Shown here piece after piece: positions 1 to 7,522 of a stretch of DNA of 64,000 bases (positions within the stretch are counted from its first letter, which is position 1; each line of letters begins with the position of its first letter). The position numbers and the translations under genes are program-made. The notes beneath the pieces were generated by a model. The model was not told the origin of the DNA. It did no database searches and saw only the letters and a program-made list of their open reading frames with translations. The stretch lies in contig NZ_PNJW01000005.1 in the NCBI RefSeq assembly GCF_013822155.1, positions 1-64,000 of the forward strand, written 5' to 3'. This DNA is from Flavobacterium sp. (GTDB lineage Bacteria > Bacteroidota > Bacteroidia > Flavobacteriales > Flavobacteriaceae).

Positions 1-144
1 AATTTTTTTAATTTCTGCGTTTTGAAAAAAAATCAATTATATTTAGATGATTGAACTAGGGTGTTTTATTGGCATGGTAATTACGATGTAAAGCGTTTGG
101 TTTTGCTGCGAAGTCTATAGTAAAATTTTGTTAAAGGGTTGTAA

Positions 145-252
145 CCACACGAATGGATTCGTGCGGATGTAGGTGAAAAGAGAGCACAACAACAAGTAGT
201 TAAAGATAAAAAGGAACTAAAAGAAATAATTAATTCACTATTGCAACAATAA
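145..252 (+). pseudogene. 3' fragment of an unidentified gene
   Basis: An open stretch of 35 codons follows an in-frame stop at 142-144 and ends at a TAA at 250-252, only 2 bases before the ATG of the lipoprotein gene at 255. It has no start codon. The peptide begins PHEWIRADVGE and ends in a charged helix-like tail rich in Lys, Glu and Gln. The tight junction with the next gene suggests it is the tail of a gene that once formed an operon with it. The parent family is not recognisable. A polymorphic-toxin or Rhs tail is only a guess. Confidence 0.3.
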
Positions 253-254
253 AT

Positions 255-779
255 ATGACAAAAAACATTTTATTTTCAATATGCATAATATTTTGTATTT
301 CATGCAGAAAAGAGGTTGAAGTAAATCAAAAATCAGCTTATCAAGACATAAAATTTATTTTTCCTGATACAGTTTATGTTAATGAAAGTTATAATGGGCA
401 AATTAGTTTTAAAAGCGATTTTGATACAATTACTACAAGTTTAAGTGATTATCAAAAAGCAAGGTTTCTTGAGTATTCTTTTTGGTTGACAAAAAAACCA
501 ATTGAAGACAACAAACTTTTAAAGGAAATGGTTACAGATACTTTTGTAGCGGAAACAAATAGAGTAATCCCTTTATATGATATAAAGTTTGATAAGCTGG
601 GAGTAAATTATTTTAATGGTATTATAAAAGATGAAATTATCATAGCCAAAGGCGGTATTCTGAAAGATGGAAGTAAAGGAGATAGAATAATAACCAATGA
701 AATAAGGCTTACACGTGCTGTATATGTAATTGATAATAGGGCTGACACATCCCGCTCCGCATTCTATGATAAAAACTAG
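255..779 (+). CDS. small lipoprotein of unknown function
   Basis: This 174-residue protein has a short hydrophobic signal (residues 4-15) ending in FCISC, a plausible lipobox with Cys at about residue 17, so it is probably anchored to the outer or inner membrane facing the periplasm. The mature part is mixed alpha/beta with many Lys, Asp and Ile residues, and no family motif is recognised. The ATG lies 2 bases after the stop of a coding fragment (145-252), which implies it was once translated with an upstream gene. It sits in repeat-rich debris that resembles the accessory end of a toxin/immunity locus. An immunity role is possible from context only; the sequence itself does not show it. Confidence 0.6.
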   Translation: MTKNILFSICIIFCISCRKEVEVNQKSAYQDIKFIFPDTVYVNESYNGQISFKSDFDTITTSLSDYQKARFLEYSFWLTKKPIEDNKLLKEMVTDTFVAETNRVIPLYDIKFDKLGVNYFNGIIKDEIIIAKGGILKDGSKGDRIITNEIRLTRAVYVIDNRADTSRSAFYDKN

Positions 780-870
780 TAAAATAAATCCATTTTTTTT
801 ATAATATATTTAGTAGAAGATGATTTGAAGTAAATAATTTTCAGTGGTAAAGTTTTGTTGCGAAATCAGA

Positions 871-933
871 GGTATTTGTTGAGGGAGGTGCTAAAGAGGA
901 AGAGTTCGGGGCAGAGAAAATTAGAGGCTGCGA
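871..933 (+). repeat. dispersed repeat, copy A
   Basis: About 63 bases closely resemble 4719-4783. The shared core contains the 19-base block GCTAAAGAGGAAGAGTTCG, and both copies end near GGCTGCGA. In one frame both copies read AKEEEFG, so the repeat is probably a coding remnant. A weaker third match (GGTTTTGCTGCGAAGTC) lies at about 98-115 and corresponds to the sequence just before this copy. Confidence 0.7.
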
Positions 934-1005
934 AGTTGAGACAATCGCAGACTACTGTGTTATGAGGAAGACTTTGGTGAGCTAGATAAGGGAAATTACA
1001 CTCAA

Positions 1006-1021
1006 TCCCGAAGCCTCGGGA
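1006..1021. repeat. 16-bp palindrome TCCCGAAGCCTCGGGA
   Basis: An inverted repeat with one central mismatch. The same element with a perfect centre (AGCT) occurs at 43929-43944 inside the damaged copy of tRNA-Phe. Two copies in unrelated contexts suggest a dispersed REP-like palindrome. Confidence 0.6.
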
Positions 1022-1152
1022 AAGGAAAACACGTTGAAAACCAAGCGATAACTACACAAAAAAAAGAGGCCCTCTCATCCTCTTACACTTCAATCATCCC
1101 TCTTGACGAAAAACTCATAGTGGACGAACGATGAATCGGTTCCGTTCAACAG

Positions 1153-1189
1153 GAGTTTCATTGTTGGCTTTGCAAGCCCAACGAAACTC
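1153..1189. repeat. imperfect hairpin
   Basis: The arms GAGTTTC (1153-1159) and GAAACTC (1183-1189) are continued by GTTGGCTT (1163-1170) and AAGCCCAAC (1174-1182) with one bulged C. No T-run follows directly, so it is not a clear terminator. It may be a dispersed palindromic repeat. Confidence 0.5.
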
Positions 1190-1250
1190 TAGCAATTGTA
1201 GGATGTTTTGTCCTAATTCGTACTATTTTAATTTAAAAACAATAAAAAAA

Positions 1251-1280
1251 TTTGAAAATTAGTATAAAGTACTATTTTTG
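1251..1280 (+). promoter_or_regulatory. promoter of the T9SS propeller gene
   Basis: TTTG at 1251-1254, an 18-base spacer, then TATTTTTG at 1273-1280. This matches the Bacteroidota sigma-A consensus TTTG-N17-21-TAnnTTTG. It places the transcript start near 1287, about 27 bases before the ATG at 1314. Confidence 0.7.
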
Positions 1281-1313
1281 TTAGAATTAAAACAAATTTA
1301 ATCGAAAATAACC

Positions 1314-4300
1314 ATGAAAAAACAATTCCTTTTAGTATTAAGTCTTGTTTTTATTTTAAGTATTAGTTGTTCTGAGAAGAAAACCACTATTCAAGGAAAA
1401 GAGAATAGTGAAAAAACTATTACTTCTTCGGAAATAAAAACAACAGCAGAAGAAAATGAAGATTTGAATAATGAAAATACTAAAATTAGCAGCAAAACTG
1501 ATCAAATTCAAGTAGCTTCTGTATCAAAAAAAGAACTAATTGTAGATGAAGAAATTGAAATGTTGAGAAAAAAACACGAAAATTTTCTTAAAAACAGTCC
1601 TTTTAAAAAAGTAATGCTTCTCCCTAAAAAAGAGAGAAAGGCTATTGGAATTCCGCCTAATAAGTATTATGAACAGGAATGGGAATTGACAATGAATCCT
1701 GAAACAGGAAAACCAGACATAGCTAAATTAATTAAACTAAGACAACAATTAATACAAGAGCGTGACAGTTTATTACTTTCAGGCAGAACGCCAGGTGACG
1801 GCTCTGATAATAATTGGATAGAAAGAGGTCCTAATAATGTAGGTGGTAGAGTTAGAGCTGTTATGTTTGATCCTAATGATGCTACAAATGAGACGGTATT
1901 TGCAGGAGGAGTTAGTGGAGGTTTGTGGAAAAACACAAATATTTCTAATCCCTCTTCAACTTGGACTCGCGTTAATATTCCTGATAACTTAGCCGTTTCA
2001 ACGATTACCTATGACCCTAACAACACAAACATATTCTACGTTGGCACAGGAGAGTCTTATGTGGGAGGTGATGTAAACGGTGATGGTGTTTGGAAGTCTG
2101 CAGATGGTGGAAATACATGGAGTAAGGTTTTTGGTGGGATTTCCGGACCATTAGATTTTGTTTCAGCATCAAATGTTACTATTAATAGTCCTGCATTGAT
2201 TGCAGGTAATTATCCTTCATATCCTACAAATCCAGCTAATTTTGGAACAGAAATCACCTCTCCAATTACTGCAGATATTGTTTTAATCGCTGATAATACA
2301 GCTCCAACAAGTGATGGCTGTCAAACAATAACAAATGGTGCGGCACTTAGTGGCAAAATTGCATTAATAAGAAGAGGGACTTGTACGTTTGTATTAAAGG
2401 TTAAAGCGGCACAAGACGCAGGTGCTATAGGTGTTATTATGATGAATAATATTGATGGTACACCAATTCCAATGGGTGGAACTGATGCTACTATAGTTAT
2501 CCCTTCTGTAATGATTTCTAAAGCTGATGGAGATATTTTAGAAGCTGCTTTGAGTTCAGGACCAGTGAATGGAACTTTAAATCCAAGTACGGGAAGTTTT
2601 ACAGGAAATGTTTTGCCTGGTCAACAACATATAAATGATATAAAAGTAAGAAATAATGGTGGAGTTTCTGAAATATATGTTGCCGCCGGAGATTCATTCT
2701 ATGGCTCTGCAAATGCAACGACCTATTTAGGAGGTCCAGATTTTGGTTTATATAAATCAATTGATGGTGGTGCTACTTTTACAGAAATTTCATTACCGTT
2801 AACCGCTACCGGAAACAAACATTGTCCAAACAATATTGAAATTGGTTCCGACAATAAAATTTGGTTAGCAACTATAAATAGTGTGGTTTTTGGAGATGGA
2901 GGAGGAAAAATATTTTCTTCTACTGATGGAAATACATTTGTTGATGAGTATACGATATCCGGGGGAGACAGAACACAGATTGCAGTATCTAATCAAACTG
3001 CAGATAAAGTCTATGTTTTAGCAGAATTAACTGAAGGAGGAGTAACCATGATTGGTACTACTAACGGATTTACCACTACCTCTACCCTAGCTTTACCTAT
3101 TGATGCTGATTCAGGAATTCCTGCAAACGATTTTTGTAGAGGTCAAGCTTTCTATGATTTAATGTTAGAAGTGGATCCTACTAACGATCAAATTTTATAT
3201 ACCGGTGGTATAGATTTATTTAAATCCTCAAACGGTGGAACTTCCTGGAATCAGTTTTCGCATTGGTATGGTGGTTTTGGTTACCAAGACGTACACTCAG
3301 ATCAACACGGTTTAGCTTTTGGCCATGGAGCATCAAATAAATTATTGTTTGGTAACGATGGTGGGGTATATTTTTCTACTAATGGAGGTACAACAACTAC
3401 TGCCAGAAATCTCGGTTTAAATATTACACAATTTTATAGTGTAGGTGTTTCACCAACTGCTGCTGTGAGTGGATTAACCGGTGATGATTACTTCGCTGCC
3501 GGTGCTCAAGATAATGGCACACAATACTTTGGTAATGCTTCTGCGGGTATTAACGCAAGTGTTAGGTCACAAGGAGGAGACGGAGCGTTTACAATGTTTG
3601 ATCAAGGTGCTGATAAATATTATATTTCTAATTATGTTTACAATAGTAATATCAATTTAAGACCAATTCCATCCGGTACAGTCAGAACATTGAGCAATGA
3701 TGCCTCAAGTGATACAAATGGTGCTTTTATAGCTCCAATGGTATTAGATACTAATCAAGATGTTCTTTATTCTGATTATTCTACAACAACAACTAATCAG
3801 ATTAGAAGATATAAAAACATTAAATCGGGTATTATAAACCGAGTTAATTTAACAAATGCATTATTAACCTCACGACCAACTGCCTTTGCTGTATCACCCT
3901 ATACGACTACTTCAACAACTCTATTGGTTGGAACAAGATTAGGAAAGCTATTAAAAATTACAGCAGCTAATAGCATTGCATTGTGGTCTGATATTACAGG
4001 TCCTGAATTTGTAGGTAGTATATCAGATGTTGAATATGGTTCTTCAGAAAATGATATTTTTGTAACAATGCACAATTATAATGTGGTTAGTGTTTGGTAT
4101 AGTGCTGATGCCGGTGTAACATGGCAAAACAAAGAAGGTAATTTACCAGATCTACCTGTTAAGTGTATTTTACAAAATCCACTTAATGCTAACGAAGTTA
4201 TTATAGGAACTGAGTTAGGAGTTTGGTTTACTAATAATTTTAGTGCTGCAACCCCTACTTGGAATCAATCCTATAATGGAATGAGTAATGTGAAAGTTAC

Positions 4301-4649
4301 GGATTTAGATTTAAGAAATGATAATACTGTTTTTGCGTCAACATACGGAAGAGGTCTTTTCTCCGGAACTTTTACCGCAACATCACTTTCTTCTAATGAT
4401 GTGACTCTAAATAAAGGGATAAAACTTTATCCAAATCCATCTAATGGCGTTGTCACTATTTCAATTGAAAACTTTTCAGGTAATTTGAATGTAGCCGTTT
4501 ACGACTTAAATGGACGAAAAGTTTTATCTAATTCTATTGACTTTTCAACACAAACGAGTATTAATCTCGAAGGTTTACAATCCGGTGTTTATGTATTGAA
4601 ATTAGAAGGCGATAATTTATCTTATTCTGAAAAAATTATTTTACAATAA
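1314..4649 (+). CDS. T9SS-secreted beta-propeller protein with PA domain
   Basis: This is a 1111-residue exported protein. Residues 1-18 form a hydrophobic signal that ends ILSISC, so Cys19 could be lipidated, but the lipobox is weak. Residues 20-160 are charged, low-complexity sequence. BNR/Vps10-type Asp-box motifs such as WKSADGGNTW (about residue 259) recur through the protein and indicate a beta-propeller. Residues 283-415 resemble a protease-associated (PA) domain (RRGTCTF, AGAIGVIMMNN). Residues 1037-1111 are a type A T9SS sorting domain beginning LYPNPSNG and ending in a GVYVLKL motif. The role is unknown; secreted adhesins and hydrolase-like proteins share this layout, and no catalytic motif was seen. 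It has its own promoter and a strong terminator, so it is monocistronic. Confidence 0.85.
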   Translation: MKKQFLLVLSLVFILSISCSEKKTTIQGKENSEKTITSSEIKTTAEENEDLNNENTKISSKTDQIQVASVSKKELIVDEEIEMLRKKHENFLKNSPFKKVMLLPKKERKAIGIPPNKYYEQEWELTMNPETGKPDIAKLIKLRQQLIQERDSLLLSGRTPGDGSDNNWIERGPNNVGGRVRAVMFDPNDATNETVFAGGVSGGLWKNTNISNPSSTWTRVNIPDNLAVSTITYDPNNTNIFYVGTGESYVGGDVNGDGVWKSADGGNTWSKVFGGISGPLDFVSASNVTINSPALIAGNYPSYPTNPANFGTEITSPITADIVLIADNTAPTSDGCQTITNGAALSGKIALIRRGTCTFVLKVKAAQDAGAIGVIMMNNIDGTPIPMGGTDATIVIPSVMISKADGDILEAALSSGPVNGTLNPSTGSFTGNVLPGQQHINDIKVRNNGGVSEIYVAAGDSFYGSANATTYLGGPDFGLYKSIDGGATFTEISLPLTATGNKHCPNNIEIGSDNKIWLATINSVVFGDGGGKIFSSTDGNTFVDEYTISGGDRTQIAVSNQTADKVYVLAELTEGGVTMIGTTNGFTTTSTLALPIDADSGIPANDFCRGQAFYDLMLEVDPTNDQILYTGGIDLFKSSNGGTSWNQFSHWYGGFGYQDVHSDQHGLAFGHGASNKLLFGNDGGVYFSTNGGTTTTARNLGLNITQFYSVGVSPTAAVSGLTGDDYFAAGAQDNGTQYFGNASAGINASVRSQGGDGAFTMFDQGADKYYISNYVYNSNINLRPIPSGTVRTLSNDASSDTNGAFIAPMVLDTNQDVLYSDYSTTTTNQIRRYKNIKSGIINRVNLTNALLTSRPTAFAVSPYTTTSTTLLVGTRLGKLLKITAANSIALWSDITGPEFVGSISDVEYGSSENDIFVTMHNYNVVSVWYSADAGVTWQNKEGNLPDLPVKCILQNPLNANEVIIGTELGVWFTNNFSAATPTWNQSYNGMSNVKVTDLDLRNDNTVFASTYGRGLFSGTFTATSLSSNDVTLNKGIKLYPNPSNGVVTISIENFSGNLNVAVYDLNGRKVLSNSIDFSTQTSINLEGLQSGVYVLKLEGDNLSYSEKIILQ

Positions 4650-4664
4650 GAAAAGTTGACTATT

Positions 4665-4702
4665 AAAAACCCCTAAATAGCTTGTTATTTAGGGGTTTTT
4701 TT
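4665..4702 (+). terminator. Rho-independent terminator
   Basis: A 15-bp stem (4665-4679 with 4686-4700, core ACCCCTAAATA/TATTTAGGGGT) has a 6-base loop and a run of T. It starts 16 bases after the stop of the T9SS propeller gene. Confidence 0.9.
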
Positions 4703-5039
4703 ACTATAAATCGCAGCGGGTATTTGCTGAGGGAGTTGCTAAAGAGGAAGAGTTCGGGGGCTGGGGAAATTATAGGCTGCGAGATCGGGTTTATTCAAGT
4801 GCTTCAAATTATGTAAATAACAAAGGAATTGTTTCTGTGGAATTAGTAGAGATTTCTTTGAGAAGTGAATTGAATCCGAATGCGGTTATGAAACAGAGCA
4901 GATATGAATAATATATTTTCCGCAAAGTCGGGAGACATTTGCGGAGCGTTGCTGCTATGAAGACTTTGCGGAGCTTGGAGAAACTTATAGAAATTGTTTC
5001 TTGCTTTGACGGCAAAGGAAATAAATTAGAAAAGGAACT
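4703..5039. other. spacer with decayed coding fragments
   Basis: No complete gene is seen. An open fragment without a start runs from about 4711 to a TAA at 4909-4911, with peptides VFAEGVAKEEEFG and ISLRSELNPNAVM. A second runs to a TGA at 5007-5009 and contains CYEDFAELGET. Both are related to the fragments at 848-1134 on the other side of the propeller gene, so the two spacers are copies of one decayed element. Confidence 0.5.
4719..4783 (+). repeat. dispersed repeat, copy B
   Basis: Partner of 871-933. The core GCTAAAGAGGAAGAGTTCGG is shared, and the flanks diverge by substitutions and small insertions. The two copies flank the T9SS propeller gene in direct orientation, about 3.85 kb apart. 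Confidence 0.7.
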
Positions 5040-5132
5040 ATGTTAAACGGCACCGGCACCTTAAATAATTATGATATAGAAGGTAAATTATTAGACGTTT
5101 ACTATTTTGAAGACGGTATATTTAAAAAGTAA
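5040..5132 (+). pseudogene. truncated MORN/YwqK-like C-terminal fragment
   Basis: A 30-codon open frame from ATG 5040 to TAA 5130-5132, with an in-frame stop shortly upstream at 5022-5024. The peptide contains NNYDIEGKLLDVYYFEDG, which resembles one repeat of the MORN/YwqK type found in antitoxin- or immunity-like proteins. It is too short to be a whole member, so it is most likely the surviving 3' end of a gene. The assignment is tentative. Confidence 0.3.
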
Positions 5133-5279
5133 GGGCGAGTGCGAGCGTGATGCACACATTAAACTTTATATTTGGAGACTTTGGTTTGAGAGCGAGCGGA
5201 TTCAATAGGCTTTTTAATCAATAAATAAAAATAAAACAATCAAATCCAAATTTGTCCATGGGCTAAGTTTTATCGTGAT

Positions 5280-5900
5280 ATGAGCGAACTTTTAAGAATA
5301 AATAAAAGAATTATAATAAAGAGCTACTTTTGGATTAGTGGCTTTTTAACCATAGGGTTTTTAGTTTATTTATATTTCTTTTATAAAGAAGTAACGCTAA
5401 AATGGCTAGTGTTGATTTTAATTATGACAATTGTATTATGTCCGCTTTTTATAATTGGGACCTGGATTTATGATTGGAATAGGAAAAGAAGGTATCTAAA
5501 AAGAATACTATGCAAAAATCCATTTTCAGAATTAGAAAAAATTGGCTTTTCTAAAAAAACTTTAATTACCAATCACAACAGTTTAAAAGACTATGTTCCA
5601 TTTACAGAAATAAACGGTATTCAACTACTTATAGACATTGATATTACAAAACCGACTATTGCAGAATTTACAACCTACTGTTCTACTTTTAATTTAACCC
5701 ATGAACAATTCTCGGAAAAATTTAATGAATTGAAATATAAAAACATCGAGCTAGGGCCAAATTACTTGACAAAGAAAATCGATACAAGAAAAGAAAAAAT
5801 TTCAATACAAAATCTTGAAAAGATGTTATTGGATCTTACTCATATTGTAAAAACGAATAAGTTTGAACCTGTTATGCTGAAGGAATGGAAAGAATTATAA
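5280..5900 (+). CDS. small membrane protein of unknown function
   Basis: This 206-residue protein has two hydrophobic segments (about residues 12-33 and 40-62), then a charged cytoplasmic or periplasmic part of about 140 residues with many Lys, Ile and Asn. No family is recognised. The ATG at 5280 follows a spacer with no clear ribosome site. It is the last gene of the debris-rich region and converges with the ABC permease on the minus strand, 70 bases away. The two-helix anchor plus soluble tail is common among immunity and stress proteins, but nothing here supports a specific role. Confidence 0.6.
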   Translation: MSELLRINKRIIIKSYFWISGFLTIGFLVYLYFFYKEVTLKWLVLILIMTIVLCPLFIIGTWIYDWNRKRRYLKRILCKNPFSELEKIGFSKKTLITNHNSLKDYVPFTEINGIQLLIDIDITKPTIAEFTTYCSTFNLTHEQFSEKFNELKYKNIELGPNYLTKKIDTRKEKISIQNLEKMLLDLTHIVKTNKFEPVMLKEWKEL

Positions 5901-5970
5901 AATAAGTTTCGCTATAGTTAACGACAAGGTACTTGAAAGTTCTTTTTGGTTATTACAGGGAATCTCAGTT

Positions 5971-7224
5971 TTACATTCCACTTCGAATGGCTTCAACCGG
6001 ATCTAATTTAGAAGCGGATATGGCAGGAATAATTCCGGAAATGAGTCCGATGATTCCGGCTAAACCGGCACCCAACATCATGTTGCCAAAACTCAAAATG
6101 AATTCGAAATCCAATACGTTTGTCATGATCATGGCAATTAACCACACCATTATTAATCCGATGATTCCTCCGATGACGGATAGGATTACGGCTTCAAACA
6201 GAAATTGAAATAAGATGAATCTGTTTTTAGCTCCCAATGATTTTTGGATGCCGATTAAATTGGTTCGCTCTTTTACGGAAACGAACATGATGTTTGCAAT
6301 TCCAAAACCACCTACTAACAGGGAAAAGCCGGAGATAATCCATCCCACAACATTCATTTGCCCCACGATATTGTCAATCATGTCTGTAAATCCGGAAAGC
6401 ACATTAATGAAAAAGTTGTCTATTTCAGAAGATTTTAACCCTCTGTAGTTTCTCAGTTTTTGCGTCATTTCACCTTTGAAAGCTTCCATATCAATTCCTT
6501 TTTCAGGTTTGATTAAGATGGCAGGTGTTATATTTTCGTTGTTTTCACCATATAACCTACGGATGAAATTCATGGGAATAAAAACAGCATTATCACGACT
6601 GTCGCCAAAAGTAGAGAAACCTTGTTTTTCTGTTACTCCAATGACTGTAAAACGTTTCCCGTACATTCTTATTTTCTTTCCAATCGCTTGTTCAGAGGAG
6701 TCGAACAATCCGTTTGCTACTTCGTATCCTAATATGACAATGGCCGTACCGGAATTAGATTCTGATTCATTAAAAAAGCGACCATATTCAATTTTAATCC
6801 CGTCAATACCTTCAAATTCTTCGGTAGTGGGAGTTACCCGAACGGAACTTACCGTTCGCTCTTCAAATTTTACATTCTCATTGCCGGTGAATAAATTAAA
6901 AGCCATTTTATCGACCCCATTTAGTGATTTTTTCAAGTAGTCGAATTCTTCAAAGGTCACATCCGGGAATTGTTCTCTTTTCCAACGCGGAATTTCGGAA
7001 GGACCAAAGGAAAAACGCATTAAATAGACGGTATTTTTATCTAAATCGCCTAAGTCGGCTTTAATTTTTTGGTCTAAGGAATCCACCGCTGCCAATACTG
7101 CGATGATAGAAAAAATGCCAATGGTTACTCCGAGTAACGACAAAAAAGTACGAAGTTTATTGTTACGCAAGGCATTCATGGCGAAACTAAAACTTTCTTT
7201 GAGTAAACGAAGGTAGAGCAGCAT
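5971..7224 (-). CDS. MacB/FtsX-type ABC transporter permease
   Basis: 417 residues with the MacB layout: one transmembrane helix near the N-terminus (about 22-48, RTFLSLLGVTIGIFS), a large periplasmic MacB_PCD domain (about 50-285), then three C-terminal helices of the FtsX domain (about 290-410) with the typical cytoplasmic segment VKERTNLIGIQKSLGAKN. Proteins of this family do not form a channel. They transmit force across the inner membrane in efflux or lipoprotein-release systems together with an ATPase. No ATPase or membrane-fusion partner gene is adjacent, so its partner must be encoded elsewhere and the substrate cannot be inferred. Confidence 0.85.
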   Translation of the reverse strand: MLLYLRLLKESFSFAMNALRNNKLRTFLSLLGVTIGIFSIIAVLAAVDSLDQKIKADLGDLDKNTVYLMRFSFGPSEIPRWKREQFPDVTFEEFDYLKKSLNGVDKMAFNLFTGNENVKFEERTVSSVRVTPTTEEFEGIDGIKIEYGRFFNESESNSGTAIVILGYEVANGLFDSSEQAIGKKIRMYGKRFTVIGVTEKQGFSTFGDSRDNAVFIPMNFIRRLYGENNENITPAILIKPEKGIDMEAFKGEMTQKLRNYRGLKSSEIDNFFINVLSGFTDMIDNIVGQMNVVGWIISGFSLLVGGFGIANIMFVSVKERTNLIGIQKSLGAKNRFILFQFLFEAVILSVIGGIIGLIMVWLIAMIMTNVLDFEFILSFGNMMLGAGLAGIIGLISGIIPAISASKLDPVEAIRSGM

Positions 7225-7305
7225 TGTTTTGTTTTGTAAATGTAAATATAGTGATTGGTAGTTTAAATTGGGAAATTGTTACAGAAAATGATTGGTTTTT
7301 TGTCC

Positions 7306-7359
7306 TGCTTTGCAGGAGAATCCTATTTCGACTTCGTCTTTTTGCGGATTGACAAAAAA
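7306..7359. repeat. direct repeat with palindrome, copy 1
   Basis: This 54-base unit begins TGCTTTGCAGG and ends TTGCGGATTGACAAAAAA. It is repeated at 7380-7432 with three substitutions and a one-base length difference. The first bases form the palindrome CCTGCTTTGCAGG (7304-7316). Confidence 0.8.
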
Positions 7360-7379
7360 GGCGGTGAGTGGTTTTGTTA

Positions 7380-7432
7380 TGCTTTGCAGGAAAATCCTAT
7401 TTTAACTTCGTCTTTTGCGGATTGACAAAAAA
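7380..7432. repeat. direct repeat with palindrome, copy 2
   Basis: Second copy of the unit at 7306-7359, with start-to-start spacing of 74 bases. The palindrome is degenerate here (TATGCTTTGCAGG). The repeats lie between the divergent permease and purH genes, upstream of the purH promoter. Confidence 0.8.
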
Positions 7433-7469
7433 TGGAACAAAAAAAGGATAAAAAGTAATACGCAAATCG

Positions 7470-7501
7470 TTTGAAAGTTAGGTCTACAAATAGTACTTTT
7501 G
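7470..7501 (+). promoter_or_regulatory. promoter of purH
   Basis: TTTG at 7470-7473, a 20-base spacer and TACTTTTG at 7494-7501. The -7 element overlaps an in-frame TTG at 7499, which therefore cannot be the start. Transcription should begin near 7508, leaving about 15 bases before the ATG at 7523. Confidence 0.75.
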
Positions 7502-7522
7502 CCCCTTCTAAACAACAACACA

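Larger units (their letters stand above)
780..1250. other. spacer with decayed coding fragments and repeats
   Basis: No intact gene is seen. The spacer contains two overlapping open fragments without starts: one between stops at 848 and 983-985 with the peptide EVFVEGGAKEEEFG, and one from 940 to the TGA at 1132-1134 with CYEEDFGELDKGN. Related peptides occur in the spacer at 4711-5009, so both spacers carry remnants of the same repeated family. A 16-bp palindrome lies at 1006-1021 and an imperfect hairpin at 1153-1189. The fragments keep coding character but are interrupted, so this is best read as debris. Confidence 0.5.

Noticed and set aside
1203..1217. Terminator at TAGGATGTTTTGTCCTA-like sequence
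   Set aside because: The stem is only five bases and lacks a T-run. It precedes the real promoter of the propeller gene but is too weak to call.
5933..6940. Three open frames on the plus strand (5933-6208, 6215-6448, 6476-6940)
   Set aside because: They are antisense to the MacB-type permease on the minus strand, whose domains and motifs are clear. Their translations show no family pattern.
7304..7432. CRISPR-like array
   Set aside because: There are only two units, the spacer between them is about 20 bases, and no cas gene is nearby. They are better described as tandem palindrome-headed repeats.
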